The notes under the pieces: model-generated
What the model saw: only the letters and a program-made list of their open reading frames with translations
Told to the model about the DNA's origin: nothing
Database searches by the model: none
Part shown: positions 13,626 to 30,200 of the stretch, one piece after another
Layout of the letters: the number at the start of each line of letters is the position of its first letter
Position numbering within the stretch: position 1 is the stretch's first letter
Program-made: the position numbers and the translations under genes
Assembly: GCA_905331475.1 (NCBI GenBank)
Contig: CAJNYU010001291.1
Coordinates: 248,001-312,000, forward strand
DNA from: Rotaria socialis
Taxonomy: Eukaryota > Rotifera > Eurotatoria > Philodinida > Philodinidae
Reading direction: 5' to 3'
Length of the DNA stretch: 64,000 bases

Positions 13626-16600
13626 TAATCAATTCATGTATATTTATTTAGACTTGCTATCAAGAATTTTTACGTAATCAAGATAAGCGTGAGTATGTTG
13701 AAAAATTTCAAGTACACACAAAAAAACTATTGGATATATCGTTGGAGTTACTATCAAGTGATATGGCTAATATGCAATATTTAGCATTGATAACAATAAA
13801 TCGCTTGTATGATGTATATGTATATCATAATTTAATCAATCCTGGTCGTTATAATGCATGCTATATACCACCAGCAAGAAGACAATTAACTTTAAATTCA
13901 ATGATTAATACAAATTCTTCAACATCAAATGTAAATTTTACAGAAGAAACTAAATATGGCAATGATCGTTTACCGAAAACATCAACACTATCAAGTATTT
14001 TACGAAAAATTTCCCGTGAAACAGATGAAAAACGAGCAGCAGCAGCTGCGGCAACTGGAGGAGGTGGTAATAGTAGTGCTTATTCAAATTCCAAATTATC
14101 ATCAAATACAACACAACAGACTTCTGGACCAGGACCAGGTGGCGGCGGCGGCGGTGGTGGTGGTTCGAGTGGAAATACGGGACTTTTAACACGTGAAGCA
14201 TCAAAACGATGGATTCCATTATATAGTAATGATAATATTGCTCCAACATCTTCTTCTCTTGGTTCCCTTCCGCCATCATCGCCAAACATATCATCAGCAC
14301 AAGGAACAAAAGTATCATCAACTGACTTAACAAATCCTCAAATTTCATCATCAAATTTGTCAAAATCACATTTACTTAATTCAGAAAATTTAACAGATAA
14401 TTCTTCATCTCCATTATCAAATGATAATTCGAATACTGTTTATACATATGAACCATTCTCACTTTTATATCAAATCGAACCAATACATATTTTACGTTTA
14501 ATGCGTACACGTTTAGATGCACATAGGCGAGAATTTAATAATCGACCTAAATGTGTACCATCAACACGTTCACCATTGTGTACACATCATTGTGTTGTTA
14601 TATTAGCTGCACGTTTATTAACAATACTTTGTCAAGATCATACATTTCAAATGAGGTTTATTGGTACAAAAGAAAATTTAGCTATTACTATTGATATGCT
14701 GAATATTAATAATGATCCGGTAAATATTTGATTGATTAAAAACTAAATTATTTATATTCTTTTGCTTCTTCTTCGTCGTCTACTATTTCTGTCTCTGTTT
14801 TCTATCTTCGACTAGAGAAAAAGAGGAATAAATCAAAATTCAATTATGTAGAGAATGTTAATCAGAAAAACATTGTTTTGTGTGTTAGAAAAAATAAATA
14901 AATATATAAATAAGATAGAGACATTTCTTTCCCTTCATATTCTATTGAGATTATATTAACAACATGTTTTACATTTGTCTTTTTCTTTTTCTTTCTCTGT
15001 CTCTCTTCAAGCATTTAATTTGTTTGATTTTACAAACATTGGGTGTTGTGACATTAAATCCGGATTCACACGAAGTATTAACCCAAGCAGATATACCCGA
15101 TACAGTTTTACATTTAATCTTACCAGCTGATGAAATGTTTTATACCAATCAAACAACGAAATTTGCTCGCTATGTCAAACATCTTGGTGCAAGAATTCTT
15201 ATTTATATGGGTCTACTTACGAAAGTCAGCAACAAGGTTAATCTATTTGATATACTTGGTAAGTGTTGAAGCGAAGGATAAATTCAATTCAAATATTGAA
15301 TGAGTCCATTCCTATTTATTTTGTGTCTGTCTCATAAATAAGAGATTCATGATGTAAAGTATGTGCGTGATTCTGATTCTGACATCTATGATGAGAAATT
15401 CTAGATGTGAAGATAAGATACTTCCTAGAGTCATTTTTCATTCGACATCTCTTAAGTGAATTTTGATCTGACAAAAAAAGAACACAGTCTAGTTATTAAT
15501 GGATGCCATATTGCAACGTCTTCATACTCTCGAGGAGCATAAAGCGAGAAAACATAAAACGTGTTTCTATTCAAATTAAGAACGATAGCTATCGTATTGT
15601 TTTCAGTCATTAGACAAGAGTGCAACGATCCTAATCAAGTTGAAACACAGAAAAAAGCGAAAATTATGTACTTTATTATACTAGACGTTGACATGAAAAC
15701 TTTTTAGCTAAACAAGATTTTTAATAGAGATGCATCATGATCATATTAATTTGAGCTTGTTTTGTGTAAGTTTGTTTCTTAATTAAATCTAAATATTTTA
15801 TTCTATTTTCTTCATACTCAAGTTTTCAAATATGAAGAAGTAGTTCAATCTTATTATTAGAAGTACTTACATATATATATAATAAACTAAAAATAATATG
15901 TTCATGACACACTTTGACAGAAGACAAGGAAATAGTTAAACAGCTGAAACGGAGAACTTCCATTCATGGTTTGAGTATTATGAGTTATGAAGTGAAATTT
16001 TCGGGATTGATAAACTAAGTTTAGATGACTTTCAGTGTACTCAGATCTATCGACAGTACACGCAATAATAAATGCGTATATACAGAATCAATGAGTACAA
16101 ATTACCATATTAGATGTTTAATTTTCTGCTAGTCATTCATCAACAATATGTAGTGTGATATATTGTGAATTTCGTGTTCGTTGAAGCCTTTCTTTCGATT
16201 TGATTGAGAACAGATTTACAATATAGATTCAGTTATTTTTGTCGTTCTTGCTTTTTGGATCACTTTGTAAAGAATAATGTCGTATTATATTCTATACCAA
16301 AAAGAAAAGCAGTTATATAGCATCTTCAATAAAGAAGACCATAGGTACACAAAATTTAAAGTTTTCCATTTAAACGTGATGTTGACCGTTCTATAAGATG
16401 AGCCCATAAATAATGAATCAGAGACGCTTGGGAACTATTCAACTGAAAGTGGTAAACAATAAAAGAAATTACTGATTAAAATTTCACATTTTCACAGAAA
16501 CCGAGGACCGATCGGATTTTTTTGTTTTTCCAAAAATATTTCGTTTCTGTTGGTGCAATCAAATCAGAGATGATTTCCGATAGACTTCTGAAAATTTGTT

Positions 16601-18261
16601 TTGCAATGACTCTCAAACGATTATTTTGCCGACTCCGGAACATTTCTATAGGGATGAAAAATAGGATCTTTTTATATTGCCGTAGGGTGATACGCATATC
16701 AGCTGATAAATCGATTGAAGTTTGCATCCTAAATGAATGTCGATAGCTCGTTAACCTGAGTAGATCTACAATATTCATTTGCACTGAGTAAAATGAAGAA
16801 ATAAATAGAATAGAATATCTCAAAAGTTTACTCAAAAATAACCAAAACATCGTTCAACAGCATTGTTTGATTAGTGAAGAATGTGCAATCAATGAATATT
16901 TGAAAATAATTTCTATCTAGTGAAATAATAACTTTTTTTTCTCCACTAAATTAGATGTTGAACCAGAACCACTTGATTGTGATAAACCACAATCATTTGA
17001 AAATAATTTTGTTCATCATATGGCTGTTGGTGAAACTGTTGTTGGAACATTATGGACATCGTTTGCTGGAGTTTGTATTGAAAAATTACTTGATGAATTA
17101 CTTAAAGTATGTTTTAAACTTTTGCATACTTGTTTTGAAATCCTCATCCAAAAACAAAATTTTTTTCTTCTATGTAGGATGGAATCAATCCAAAAAAATC
17201 TATACCAAAAGAATGCTCAGAACCACCGCAATTAGCAACAAGTCCAACATCATCGTCAGCCGCAGCTATGATGAATTCAAGTGATAGTCTTCTTTATAAT
17301 CTTTCATATTTATCATCTGTGATACATCCTGTTATCATACTTCGTTTACTTGAACATCGTTTGTTTACGCCCTTGTTTAAAAAAAAACTAGTTCCTAATA
17401 ATCCAGTATCATCATCAAGTTCTCAACAAGGAAATGACAACAAAGCATCATTACCATCTATATCACCAATTGTAGGTGCATCTGCTCTTGCATCTGTACC
17501 AACATTACCTAAACTAGATTCATTTAAACGACAGCGAAATTCATTAACAAAAGAAGCACCTTCGTCAACAACAAATGATCGTTCATCATTATTAACAAAA
17601 TTTACACAGTCAACGTATGATAAACATCGAAAAGCATTAAAAACGACAGGACAAAATACGTCTACAACCGGTACAACGTCGGTCAATTCTCAAACATCAG
17701 CGAATAGTAGTCAACCATTAACATCAGTAACGTTTAGTGCGACAAATACGAATGACTTATCATTATTAGCGTCAGGGCTATCATCTTCATCGTCAACAGC
17801 AGCAGCAACACCGGCAACAGTCAATAATTCAAGTCAATTAAGTACATCACGTAAATGGTTTTGGAGAAATTCGGATAAAAATGTACAATCAAATATAACT
17901 AATGATCGTAATCCATTACTAAAAGCTATTATTGAAACGGATTCATCAGCATCCAAAAGTAATAATCAATCAGGCACGAATTCAACAGCAAACGTTGCTG
18001 GAGTTGGAGAAATGAAATTATTAGAAAAAGAATTATTAAATTTACCATCGTTTCAATTAAGTGATTCACAAAATCCATTATTACCAAGTCCAACTTGCTT
18101 AAGTTATGATTTTCCGACACAATTCGATCATGCTAATTCTACATCAAATATTAATATAAATCGACAATATTCATCATCGAGTTCATCATCAAATATTAAA
18201 CTACACCAAGCAAATAATTTAACAAAAGGTACATATAAATCAAAGAACAACGATTATGATT
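10640..18261 (+). other. PLCE1: PLCE1 exons 1-5: helical (ARM-like) repeat region
   Basis: Exons 10640-10836, 13652-14719, 15012-15258, 16955-17106 and 17178-18261, counted residues 1-916. Leu-rich amphipathic helices in repeating pattern (for example [59 protein letters not shown]) look like an armadillo/HEAT-type solenoid. It is interrupted by Ser/Asn/Gly-rich linkers, including a poly-Gly run near 14143-14163. No catalytic motif is visible. I do not recognise a named family. The fold call is inference from helix periodicity; the exon joins are supported by phase. Confidence 0.6.
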
Positions 18262-21200
18262 GTAAGTTATACAAGAAAAATGTACAGTATATTCGAAGAA
18301 AAAGACCACATGTCTTCTCCTTTATCTTTATGATTTAATTCAACTTTCTCATTGAGTACATAACAAGTCAATATATTCTGTTTTCATGCATCTAAATCAA
18401 TTTGAAAACCATCCTATCTACATAAAATATTAATATTCAGTTCATTCATAGAAGTTCTCATCAACTATATTCATTTATGAATACAGCTCTCATAGTTAAA
18501 TTTAATAAGGCCAATGTTTTACTTTGAACTTGTAATATACTCGCAAAAAATGACTCTCCTATATTTTTCCAAGTCAAACAAACTGATAGTTGAGTAATAT
18601 GTATTTCATTGATCATCAAATAATGAGATTCTTCAATGTCATGAGTATTCCAGTCACTAGATTTTATACTATTGGAATTCTTTTCATCATAATATATGAG
18701 AACAACTATCTAAAAAAATGACCTATGAACGATGAACATAATTCTAGAAACGTTTCTAAATAAAACACAAAATTTTGTACGATATCTCTCTGAATTTACC
18801 AAAAACAAATAGTAAATTTTTTAAAACTTTAGCCAGAGGCGACATTTTTAAAGTTTAATTGTAACAGTAAAAATTCTAAAGACATTATATATGAAAGTAT
18901 ATAACCAATTAAATTATTGTGCTCCAATTGTTTTTCTCATTTATTGTCAACTTTATATAAAAATAGCATTCCTTTTATATAACACAAACCAAATTTTGAT
19001 CATGCCTTCTATTCGAATTATTTTTGTCTGATCAATTAGAATGTTTTTTTTAGTGACCAGTATCGTAAATGTATTTACTGTAGTGGAGAAAAAATAATTG
19101 ATAGTTTTCTTCTATATCGTTGAAATGATAGAATTGAACCAGATTGAATGTTTTTAAACATGAACTTGTTATAATATATGTTCGCATGTTTTCTTAATCG
19201 ATAAAAGTAAAACATGAAAAACAAATAATTCAGATATATTAATTTTTGTTTGAGGAAAAATTAAGTTCTAATAGAATTAATTTATTCAATTTTGCGTTTC
19301 TGATCTATGATAAATATTTATACTGTTGCTCAAAATTAACGAACGAGAAACAAACCTAAGGTTTTGAAAGTTTACGAAGTATTTCATATAAAAAAAGCCA
19401 AGTTATTTTACAAGATAATATAAATCTATTCAAGTATTTGAGAAACTATAATATTCTTTGAAGTTTTGTTTTAGTTTTATCCGTACACAATCTGTAGATT
19501 GTATACTTTCTGTTTTAACCAACTATAATAACTAACAAATACTTTCAACAGTACATTTAATATGTTTTCTGTCATGTAAACTAGCACATTGTACATACGT
19601 ACATTATTATTACTATTTCCTATCATGCTGTCAACATAAATAGAATCACTGTTTTATTTGTCATTATTTCTATTTCAGCTGTATCATCTGTAGCAGAACA
19701 CGGTGCTACTAATAGTCTCTTGGCAACCTTGAATATTCCATTTGCTGCTGTACGCACCCCATCTGATGAAAGTAATCATTCGTCAAGTCATGCTAGTAGT
19801 CCATCACGAAATATGTCATCATCGAACAATCGTCAACAACGTTCACTATCAAATACACGTATGTCCGTACGAGGAACAGTTAAGAATCTATTTCGTTCAT
19901 CGAAAACCGTTGACAATATGTCAAATCACACAGCAAGTGTAAATAATCGATCAACAAATTTTTCTGTATGCAGTCAAGCTTTATCGAAACTAAAATCTGC
20001 ACCACCACTTATGAACAATCAACTATCACATTCACAACCTATTGTGACAGAATCATTAATGCATGATAATAATCATTTTGAACCATCATTAATTAGTCAT
20101 TCTGAGCAAACTCCATTGATTGATCGTCGAAATGAATCTAAATATCATAATCATATGAAAACTTCATTTGGCAGTACAAGTAACAATAATAACAACAACA
20201 ACAATAATAATAATAATAATAATAATAATAACGATAGTTATAATAACGATGAAGACGTACGTTTAAATCGCCAAGGATTACACTTACCACTTGAAACAGA
20301 TGGTTTACATCGTAGTCGTTCATGTGCCGATGGTATTAAAATGCCTACAACTAATCAAGAAACAAATTTATTAAATGGAACATCAATAATACCAACAATT
20401 ATATCAAATCTTCAACCAAATTTGAGTGATGCTGTATCATCGCGTTCGACTGATAGTACAACATCTTTACTTTCAGCCTATTTATCACCTCAACAACCTA
20501 CTGTTTCACAATTATCAGCAATAATACAAATAAATGGCAATGAAACAAATGATATGACTAAATCGCAAGAATCCCTTTTTAGTTGTTCATCACCTGTACA
20601 TAAGCAACGTTCATTTAAATCACTTATTATGGCTGCAACTACACAAGATACAGCCACAAAACAAGGCAATGAAGTGTTAATACTGATTGCTAGTTGGGTA
20701 TTAAGATCACCTGAAGATTTTCAAGGTAAATTTGATTCATGATATATCTTATGCTATATTTTATTTCTACTTATAGATTATCTTGTACAAAAAGAATTAA
20801 AAAGCTTTTTTGCTTTACTTGAATCATTACGTAGTTCATTTCGTAGTTGGACAAGCCAAATCAAAGAAATACTTGCACTTCAGGTAATTTGAAAAATAAA
20901 CAATAATCTCGACACGCTGATTTTGTTTTTGAATATGGAATACGTACATATACATATACACATCATTCTTTTCAAATTTTTATAGGATGTCGAATCACCA
21001 TTAGGTACAGAAACAGATGATCCTAATAATGAAGATATTGTTCGAGAATACATTAAAATGCAACGAGATATTGTTGCTGGACGTTTAATTTGTTCAAAAG
21101 AAGAAGCAGCTACTCTAGCTGCTGTACAATTACGTTTGGAAGCATGGCCAGAAGAAAATCTTGAACTTGCTGAAGGTAAAATATTTGCAAAGTTTTCCAA

Positions 21201-24200
21201 AATTCCTTCAGACGCTCGAAAAATCTTCATACATGCTTTAATATATATTATGATCTTGTTTTTAGTCATATACTTCTAAGTATTACAACTGATTTCCGAA
21301 GTTATAAAACAATGAAGTTAATGTCGATTAATATTTTGAACTATCTAATCAATTAAATAGTTATGTATAGTAGTCTTCCAATAAGTACTCCATTGGGATT
21401 TTCTCTCTAAACATTACTAAGACAGAAATATAACATACAAAAATAAAAACAATTAACTAATTACTTCCTGCGATGAATGTTTTTCATAATTATTTTATTT
21501 TTATTTTTATAGAAGATGAATTACATACATTAAATCTTACCTTAAATGAGCAAACCTCACCATCAGCATTAACTACTACAAGCGGTGTTTCTGGTTTGCA
21601 ATCAATGACATCATCATGGCGTGATCGACATCGTCGCAATATAGTGAAATTTCGTTTAACTGATATACCTTGTTGTAAACGTGCCGATCCAAGTATACAT
21701 CAATCGAAGAAACCATTTCTTCCGCCGGATTTTCGTAATAGTAATGAAATTCTTAAATTAATTAAAGTAATATAATAATTAAATTTGCAAAAGACAATTT
21801 CTCTATTTCAATATCTGTCATTGTTTATTTCAGGACAAACAAAGAAAACTGTTTCATATTAATGATTACGATAATCCAACACGTTTAAAAGAATGCTATG
21901 TACGTTTATGTCGAAATTTGCCTGGTTACAATGCAGAAATATACGCTGTTAAAGAAATTCATGGCAAACGATCAAAACGAAAAGTAAGCCAAATAGAAAA
22001 AAGGATGCATTTCATTGTTATTGAAAAACAAAATATATAAAGTATTGCACCAAATCGCTAGAAATAAGAGTTTTGAATTACGTTACAAATATTTTATTGA
22101 AATATTGTCTTGTAGAACATTTAAAGGCGAAAAACAAAAAAAAGTAGCGACAAAATATGTTGTACAATACAGAGAGTGCCGTTATGATTGATATCAATAG
22201 ATAGTTACTAGCGATCTTTTAGATTAATCTCACTAGAATTGAACGTACAGCACATTTTCAAAATTTTATATTTCAGGGCAATCAACTACTATGTATTCGT
22301 TCTGATAAAATATGCTTGTTAGATATGAAAACACGTATCATATACAAAGAACAGCGTATTGCTGATCTTGAACATTGGATAACAAGTGGACATCATTTAA
22401 GTGCTGGTACAAATGATCTTGTTTTAGAATTTCGTAATAAAACAAAATGGCGTTTACAATTAAATACAACAGCTGATCTACGTGCTATAACTGTTTATCT
22501 ATGGAAAATTGTTAATGTTGAAGGCTACGCACTATTTGATAAACAGGTTCCATTGAATATGACAATGCGTCGTTATTCTCAATCGCATCAAACAGGACGT
22601 CGTATGACACTTGTACCAACAACAACACCGATAACAAGTTCAAATAAAAATCCATATCAAACAATAGCTGACATGTATAAAGGTTCAAAAAAAAATCAAA
22701 CAGATCATCATATAGCTACAGGAACAGATCATATACAAAATTTAACACGTGCGATGCACAATAATCGTTCCACAACACTTTCTGGATTAATGATCAATCC
22801 ATCGTACATTCATCCATCAGATCATACACAACCAATATGTTTTTCATCGGACCTAGAAGAATTAAAATATTTATTTGATTTTCCTGAAGAAGTTGCAATG
22901 CGTTTAACAGATGTCGAACATGAAATATTTCTAAGTGTACCACCATTACAATATTTAAGACATTTAACACTGGATATGTCATTTTTACCAACAAATGATG
23001 CATCAATACAAGGAAAAAGTATTCGGGTTCTTGTACAACGTTTTCAAGCGGTATGTTTTATATTTGTTATTGTTTTTTTTTGTGCCACGCAAAATTTGAC
23101 GTGTATCTATGTAGGTTGGTTCATTTATTCAACAATTAATTGTTTCACAAACTAGTTTTCAAGAACGTAAAGCTATGGTTTCATCTATAGTTCGATGTGC
23201 AATTACTTGTTGGTATATGGGCAATTTCAATACTGCTATGCAAATATTAGCAGGACTAAAGTATGTTTTTATTAATTATTTAACTGATTTAGCAAAAAAA
23301 GAACTTTTTGATTAATTTATATGGGATTTCTTCATCGTTAAAGAAAATTTTTAAAGACAGTTTATATCGAAATTCATATAAAAATGAATTCTATTTTTAT
23401 TTTGATCAAATAAAATGGATTCAAATCATATGAGCAAATAAATAGTTTAAGTCTACTCAATTGCTACGTGTAAATAATTACTCAAATATTAATAGACTTG
23501 AATAAGATTGTTCTCGAGAAGCTACTTTTATAAAATGAAATATATAGGATAGAAGATAGAATAGTCACCTCGTACGACATTGACTCCTGCCTGCTGTTGG
23601 ATTCAATAATAGGTCAGTAAATTTTCTTCAATCATTACTACTTCTAGTTCTCGACACAGAACTAAGTAGATAGAAGACAAGTTATCTCTTGTGGGACAAA
23701 ATAGATGGTTATGTTTAACATTCAACTTTCATATTGAAAAATAGTATCATAGTTCTAAAAATTGAATTTTTATGTCTAGAATTGAAGCTTTTCGTCCATT
23801 ATGGCTAACAATTACTGATGAAATTCCTGGCTTTAAGTTTCTTACTGATGCATTTAATTCAAATGAAAAGACAGCTCAATATTGTGATGCTGTTAGTCGA
23901 GCATTAGATATTCCGACATGTAAGGTTGTACCATTTTTTGGTACATTTCTCAAAGATCTTCGTTCGATCCTGAGCAGCGTACCAAGTATTGTTGTTTTAT
24001 GCAACCGTAATACACAAAAGCCAATTGAAGTATGTTATTGAACTTGAAAAAATAGTTTGTTTTAAACGATATATTTATTTTAAAGGCTGTTGCTGATTGT
24101 CAAAATCAAGAACATTTTTTAACACGTAAATATTAATACATTAATTTGTTTTTCAAATATTGAATAAACTAAATTTCTTTTTTTCTAGGCATTGGTGTTG

Positions 24201-27200
24201 GTGGTTTAATAAATACACGGAAAATCGAACTTGTTCATATGGTTTTAAAAGATGTTGCAATGTTTCATAATCGCCATCGTCGCCAACCATTATTGAAATG
24301 TTGTAATGATTTCAATCGTATGAAATTACCTTCACAAACAATAGTACCAGAAATGAAAGAAAAACATTCGGCTACCGTTTGCGTACCATCCGGTGATAAT
24401 CTAACTCAAAAGTATGTATTTATAAACTTTTCATTTTTTGTTGCTGTTATTGAACACAAACTTGTTATTTAGAGTACCGAAATCAAAATATAGTCGTCAT
24501 CAATCATTTCCATGTGCGTCAACAACAGGAACGAATTATGATGCATGCCGTACGGCGAGCATTGCTATTCAAGTTATCGGTGATAATGAAACATCTAACA
24601 TGCAAAATGAGAGCACCAATTCAGTATTACCATATCGTTCGACACTTGATATTCATGAACCAGAAACATTTTACTGTTTAAATGTATCATTTTATCAACC
24701 GATAACACAACCGAAACATAATCATGAAGTATCACTGTTATCTATGCATCATATTATTGATTTTAATAATTTACAAATGCTTCGGTTAGTTTTTCTGTTG
24801 TTTAAACTTTGATTTACGAAAATTTTCTTTTTTTTCTTTTTCCTTTGTAGAAATGGTACAACATTAATTCTTTATGATGAAGATACTATGCATACATGTT
24901 TAGTTACCGTGCGTCTTGAACTTGATAATTGTACATTAACTTGGTAATGACTTTCTTTCGATAATTATTAATTGAGTCAAATTGTTAATTTTCTTTTTGT
25001 TTGTTTGTCTTTATTTAGGACCAAACCATCTTGGGATACTCATCGAAGTATTGAGAATGTAAACACAGCTAATCAAGTGTCAACTGAAGCAGCACATTAT
25101 TCAATTTTAATGAAACGTTATATATTACGAGATGTAGCATCTGTTGATATGGACGAAGGTTTTCTTCAATTAAAATATGTTAAGCATATTCGAAGTGGTA
25201 TTCTTCATTGTGATCTTCTTCCAGTAATAAAACGTTATAAATTAAATGATATATCAAATCCAGAAAATTGTTTTACAATTGTTTATGGTGCAACGATTAG
25301 TGAAAACAAGTAAGAAGATAACTCCAAGAGAGTTTTACGGTGTTCTTTTTCGCGATCATCAATTAAATATTTTTAAATTTTATTTTTAGGTCTCTTTGCT
25401 TCGTCAGCCCAAAGTATTGTTCACAAATTTGGTATTCGAGTATAGATAAATTAGTAACACAATATCGTAAACATCGTTTATGTTCGGATCGACGTATCGT
25501 TTGGCTTAAAAATCAATATCTATCACTATATCATGAGAATGAACGCTTTCAAGGACCAGCACCAATGAATGCCGTACTTGTATTCGGTGGAAGACAATGG
25601 AATTCAAGTTCTTTATTTTCATATGAACGTGATCATCCGTCGTCGAAGAAAACTGGCAGTGTTATGAAATCATGGTCAAATTTAGGATTGAGAAAACGCA
25701 ATAAATATGAACAGGTACATTATAAGTATTCTTATCAGACAAAACTAACAAAGTCTAATCGAATAGATTTCATCAAAGGAAATCATCGTACTCCATTGTA
25801 AACTATTTTTTTAAACGATTCATCAGAACATTTTCTCTTGCACTAGAACATATTTACCTACTAGTACAAATATAATAACTAAATATGCTCTGTATTTTGA
25901 ATCCGACTAGAGAAAGAATTAATATTATAATGATCAACTTGTTAATTAATATCTGATAATAAAATTTGAATAGCTTTATTTTACATTCGAATTGTTTTCT
26001 AATAGGATCGTAAAGCAAGTTTTTCAACGGAATCTGATCCAACAACAACACCCAAATGGCAACTACATAATTCAACATTAGCTTTACGTAATAAATCGAA
26101 AACACTTGATTATAAAACAAAATCAAATCTTGTTTCACAAACTGTTAAATCTCCACGTTCATTAACACATCATCAAACTAATTGTAAACAACGTTCTGGT
26201 ATAACTAATCATCCATCAACACATCGTACAACAACAGCAACAACAAATACATTAAATAATTTAATTAATGCCAAACGTTTAAGTAGTCGTTTGAATTCAA
26301 CAAGTACAAATAATCAAGCTCCAGATTCTTCATCGCCGTGGATTATAAATGAAACATATATGGATTTTCCTGAATTTGTTGAATTATTTAAATCATTCTA
26401 TTTCCATTGTCGACGAGATTTAAAAGATCTATTTGATAAATTCGCATCAGAAATTAATCTTGAACAAGATTACACTATTAAAGAACAATATAAGAATGAA
26501 TCATTAGATATTTTAAGACATTTAACTGGTTTAATAACAAGAAATATAGTTGATGATATAACTGATGCAAGTATACGTCGAATATATGATATGATTGCAA
26601 TATCATCTATACCTTGTTATGCAATAAGTACACATACGCGCGGAAACTATCTTATCACAAAAGAACAATTTCGAGATTTTCTAATTGACCATCAACGAGA
26701 AGATAAAAGTTCTTATGAAATTGAACAAATTATTTATGTAAGTAGATATTATTATCAGACTGAATAATAGTTTTTACATTTTCTATTGATACAGTTGAAA
26801 TATTTACGAGAAAAAAAGATATTAAATACAAGAAATAAATATATAGTTTAGCATGCAAATATCAACAATTTTGAAGAGAATTTTTTCATTTCTATTTGCA
26901 TGATCTGAAAAGTAATGAGTATTATGTAATCTGTCTGAATAGGAAATTGAATAATAGAAACTATGCAAAGTCAACACGCAAAAAATTAATAATCATTAAA
27001 ATAATATCGATCGAAAAACCAATCAATCAATATATATATATATATATGCGTGTTCGTCTTCTCTTCAAATATCATAAATCGTTTTCAGACAGAAGCGTTT
27101 TCAATCAATGTAATATTTTTGAGAACATCAGTTCTGTTTGACATAACCGAAAAACAAAATGTCGTTATCACAGAAAAACAATCTGAATAACTTTTCGATT

Positions 27201-30200
27201 GTAGACTTTGCTCATGCTCATCTTTAGCCAAGTTGTGTCGCAATCTGAAAATAAACTCAGAGATTTTCAAAATAATTTATGTTGTTTTTTGTTCTTCATA
27301 TTTTAGCGTCACGAGCCTAATCGACAAAATCGTTTGAACAAAGTTCTTTCATTCGAAGGTTTCTCACGATTTTTATTAGATAAAGAAAATTATGCTTTTG
27401 TTAATGAACATACCAAAGCTAATGAACAGGTAATAGAAACAAAAATTACGATATTATATCATATATTTACAGTAATTGACTTCATTTTACAGGAAATGGA
27501 TTATCCATTATCATACTATTTTGTTGCATCATCACATAATACATATCTAACTGGACATCAATTACGTGGTGAATCATCCGTCGAAATGTATCGTGAAGTG
27601 AGACTTGTTTTAATAAAGATTTGCTTTTTTAAAAGTTTCGGCTTTTGTTTTACTCTATAAGGTTCTTTTATCTGGTTGTCGTTGTGTTGAACTTGATTGT
27701 TGGGATGGTGATGATGGTTATCCAGTTATATATCATGGTCGAACATTTGTTAGTAAAATATCATTCAAACTTGTTGTTGAAGTTATTAATGAAAGTGCTT
27801 TTTTAACATCGCCATATCCCGTTATATTATCGATTGAAAATCGTTGTTCATTAATGCAACAAGCACGCATGGCACAGATATTTGTAAAAGTATTTGGTGA
27901 TAAATTAATAACAAAATATATGTTTGAAGCGGATTTTTTTGAAGATCCATTATTACCATCACCAAATCAATTGAAATATAAAATTTTAATTAAGAATAAA
28001 AAAATCAATAAAATGCATTCAACAACACAATTAAGCAAACAGAAGGTACAACTGAGTGTTAATTATAGAAATTCAGTGTATTCATCGCCCGATGATAATG
28101 AAGAAGATGACGATTCTGATGATGATGAACTTATTGATGACTATAATGATGAGCAAGTAGTAAGTGGAGAATCTCAACGTTCAAATTCAATGACAGATTC
28201 ACCTATGTATAATTTGAAAAAATCTAATCCTGCTGGAAACGGTGATCAAGATGGAGATGATGATTTGTAAGAAAGTTTTCAAGAGAATATTTTTCGATGA
28301 ATGTTATCATTCTCTTTTCAGAAGATCATATCAACAACGTCGATATAGTATTTTAAATAGTGAACCACGGCAACGTCTAAAAAGTAGTAGTTCAATTGAT
28401 GCTAATCAAGTGTTAAAAACAAACAAATCAGCTACTGTTATAGCAAAAGTACCGGCTATATTAGTTGCTAAAGAATTATCAGATATTGTTATTTATACAC
28501 AAGCAATTAAATTTCGAGGTTTGTAAATGATAAAAAAAAGAATAAAGATAAATATTACGAATTGCAAATATCTGGTAGAAATATGATTAATTATATTTTA
28601 AAAAATCTACTTAAGATCAGAAGTAGCATTCGATTAAAATGTGTTGATTTGTGTCTAAAAATGATAGATACTGCTTGTAAAAATTTCACTGTTTTAGAAA
28701 TAATATTGCTATTGATAAAACTAAATCTTCGAATATTTTATAAGTTTCAACCTAAAATTATGTTATTTTGCCGAGCTATCGAATTCTACCAGAAAAATAA
28801 TCAATTGTTGAAGACATGAACAAAACAAAAACAAATTGAGATTTACTGTGAAATTTAACTAATTGAAAAAAAAACAGGATCATTTTCCGATAAAAATCTG
28901 AGAATATTCTATAGACTATCAGATCTAAATAGAAGTAAAATTCTAGATCGAACCTCCGTTGTTTTTTTCTATGGTTCACGTTAGATCAATGATTTAACAA
29001 ATCGATCCTGATTCAGTTCCAAATAGCCATCAGAATGAATCATTTTAGACTTAGTTTAGTCTCGTTGAAGCATCCTTTTTGTAACCCAATATACATTTAG
29101 TCGGTAGATATCAGTATGATTGAAACTCCTCTTCACTTTAGAAAACTATTTTAAAATGTTGCTCGCATTGATTGATCAATTCTTGAACATCGTTCGCTTA
29201 GAATTATTGAAAATTCAATTGTAGTTACAAACATTTCTTTTCTCGTAAACAGTCCCATCTCAGTATATTCTTATCTTTGTAAACTCGTATATCTGTATTC
29301 TGAACCGACTACATAATATTATTGAAAAGATAAACATGCATCTTTGCTACTTATAGGTTTAAGTTGTTCAGCAGCATCAAGTGGTATGACTGGTAGTAAA
29401 CCAATTCGAAAAATTCCAAAACGTAATATTCAACAGCTTGTCGCTCAACCTAGTACAACGAGTATGAGTACGCTTTGATGCCATATCAAAGCAAAAGAAA
29501 TAAATTCAATGGTTTTATTTTTCTCTTTCATCACAGGTACTGAAAGTTCTCGATCGGTTGATCAAGTTTCTCCTTGCCATCAAATTGTATCATTAATTGA
29601 AAATAAAGCGAAAAAATTATGTAAAAATCAAGCCGTCGATATGATTGCGTAAGACTTTTTTTTGTTTGAATGAAATTTTATAATGAAAATCTTTTACTTT
29701 TAGCCATACTGAAACACAACTTGTTCGATGTTATCCAAGTGGGTTTCGTGTAGATTCATCAAATTTCAATCCATTACATTTATGGGTGTATGGCATTCAG
29801 TATGTATTTTCCAAAATATTTTATTATTAATATTCCGTTTTACTATTTCTAGATTGGCTGCAACCAATTATCAAACACTTGGTAAAAGAATAATATTTGA
29901 TTTATTATTTAAAAAACACATAAGTATTTTTCTTTTCAAACAGATCCGGGACAAATTCTTAATTTATCTATGTTCGAGCAAAATGGTAATTGTGGTTATG
30001 TTCTTAAACCTAATATCTATTGGGAAAAAGAACATCCACAATATGGTCATTTTAATCCATCGGTAATCGAACGTGAAGGTCAATGTTTTGAATTAACCAT
30101 TACTGTAAGTTAAATGAAAACAAGAGCAAAGCTCGATATAGATTTGAATGTTCCTTTTTAAATATCAATTTAGGTTATCTCTGGTCAATATTTAACACAA

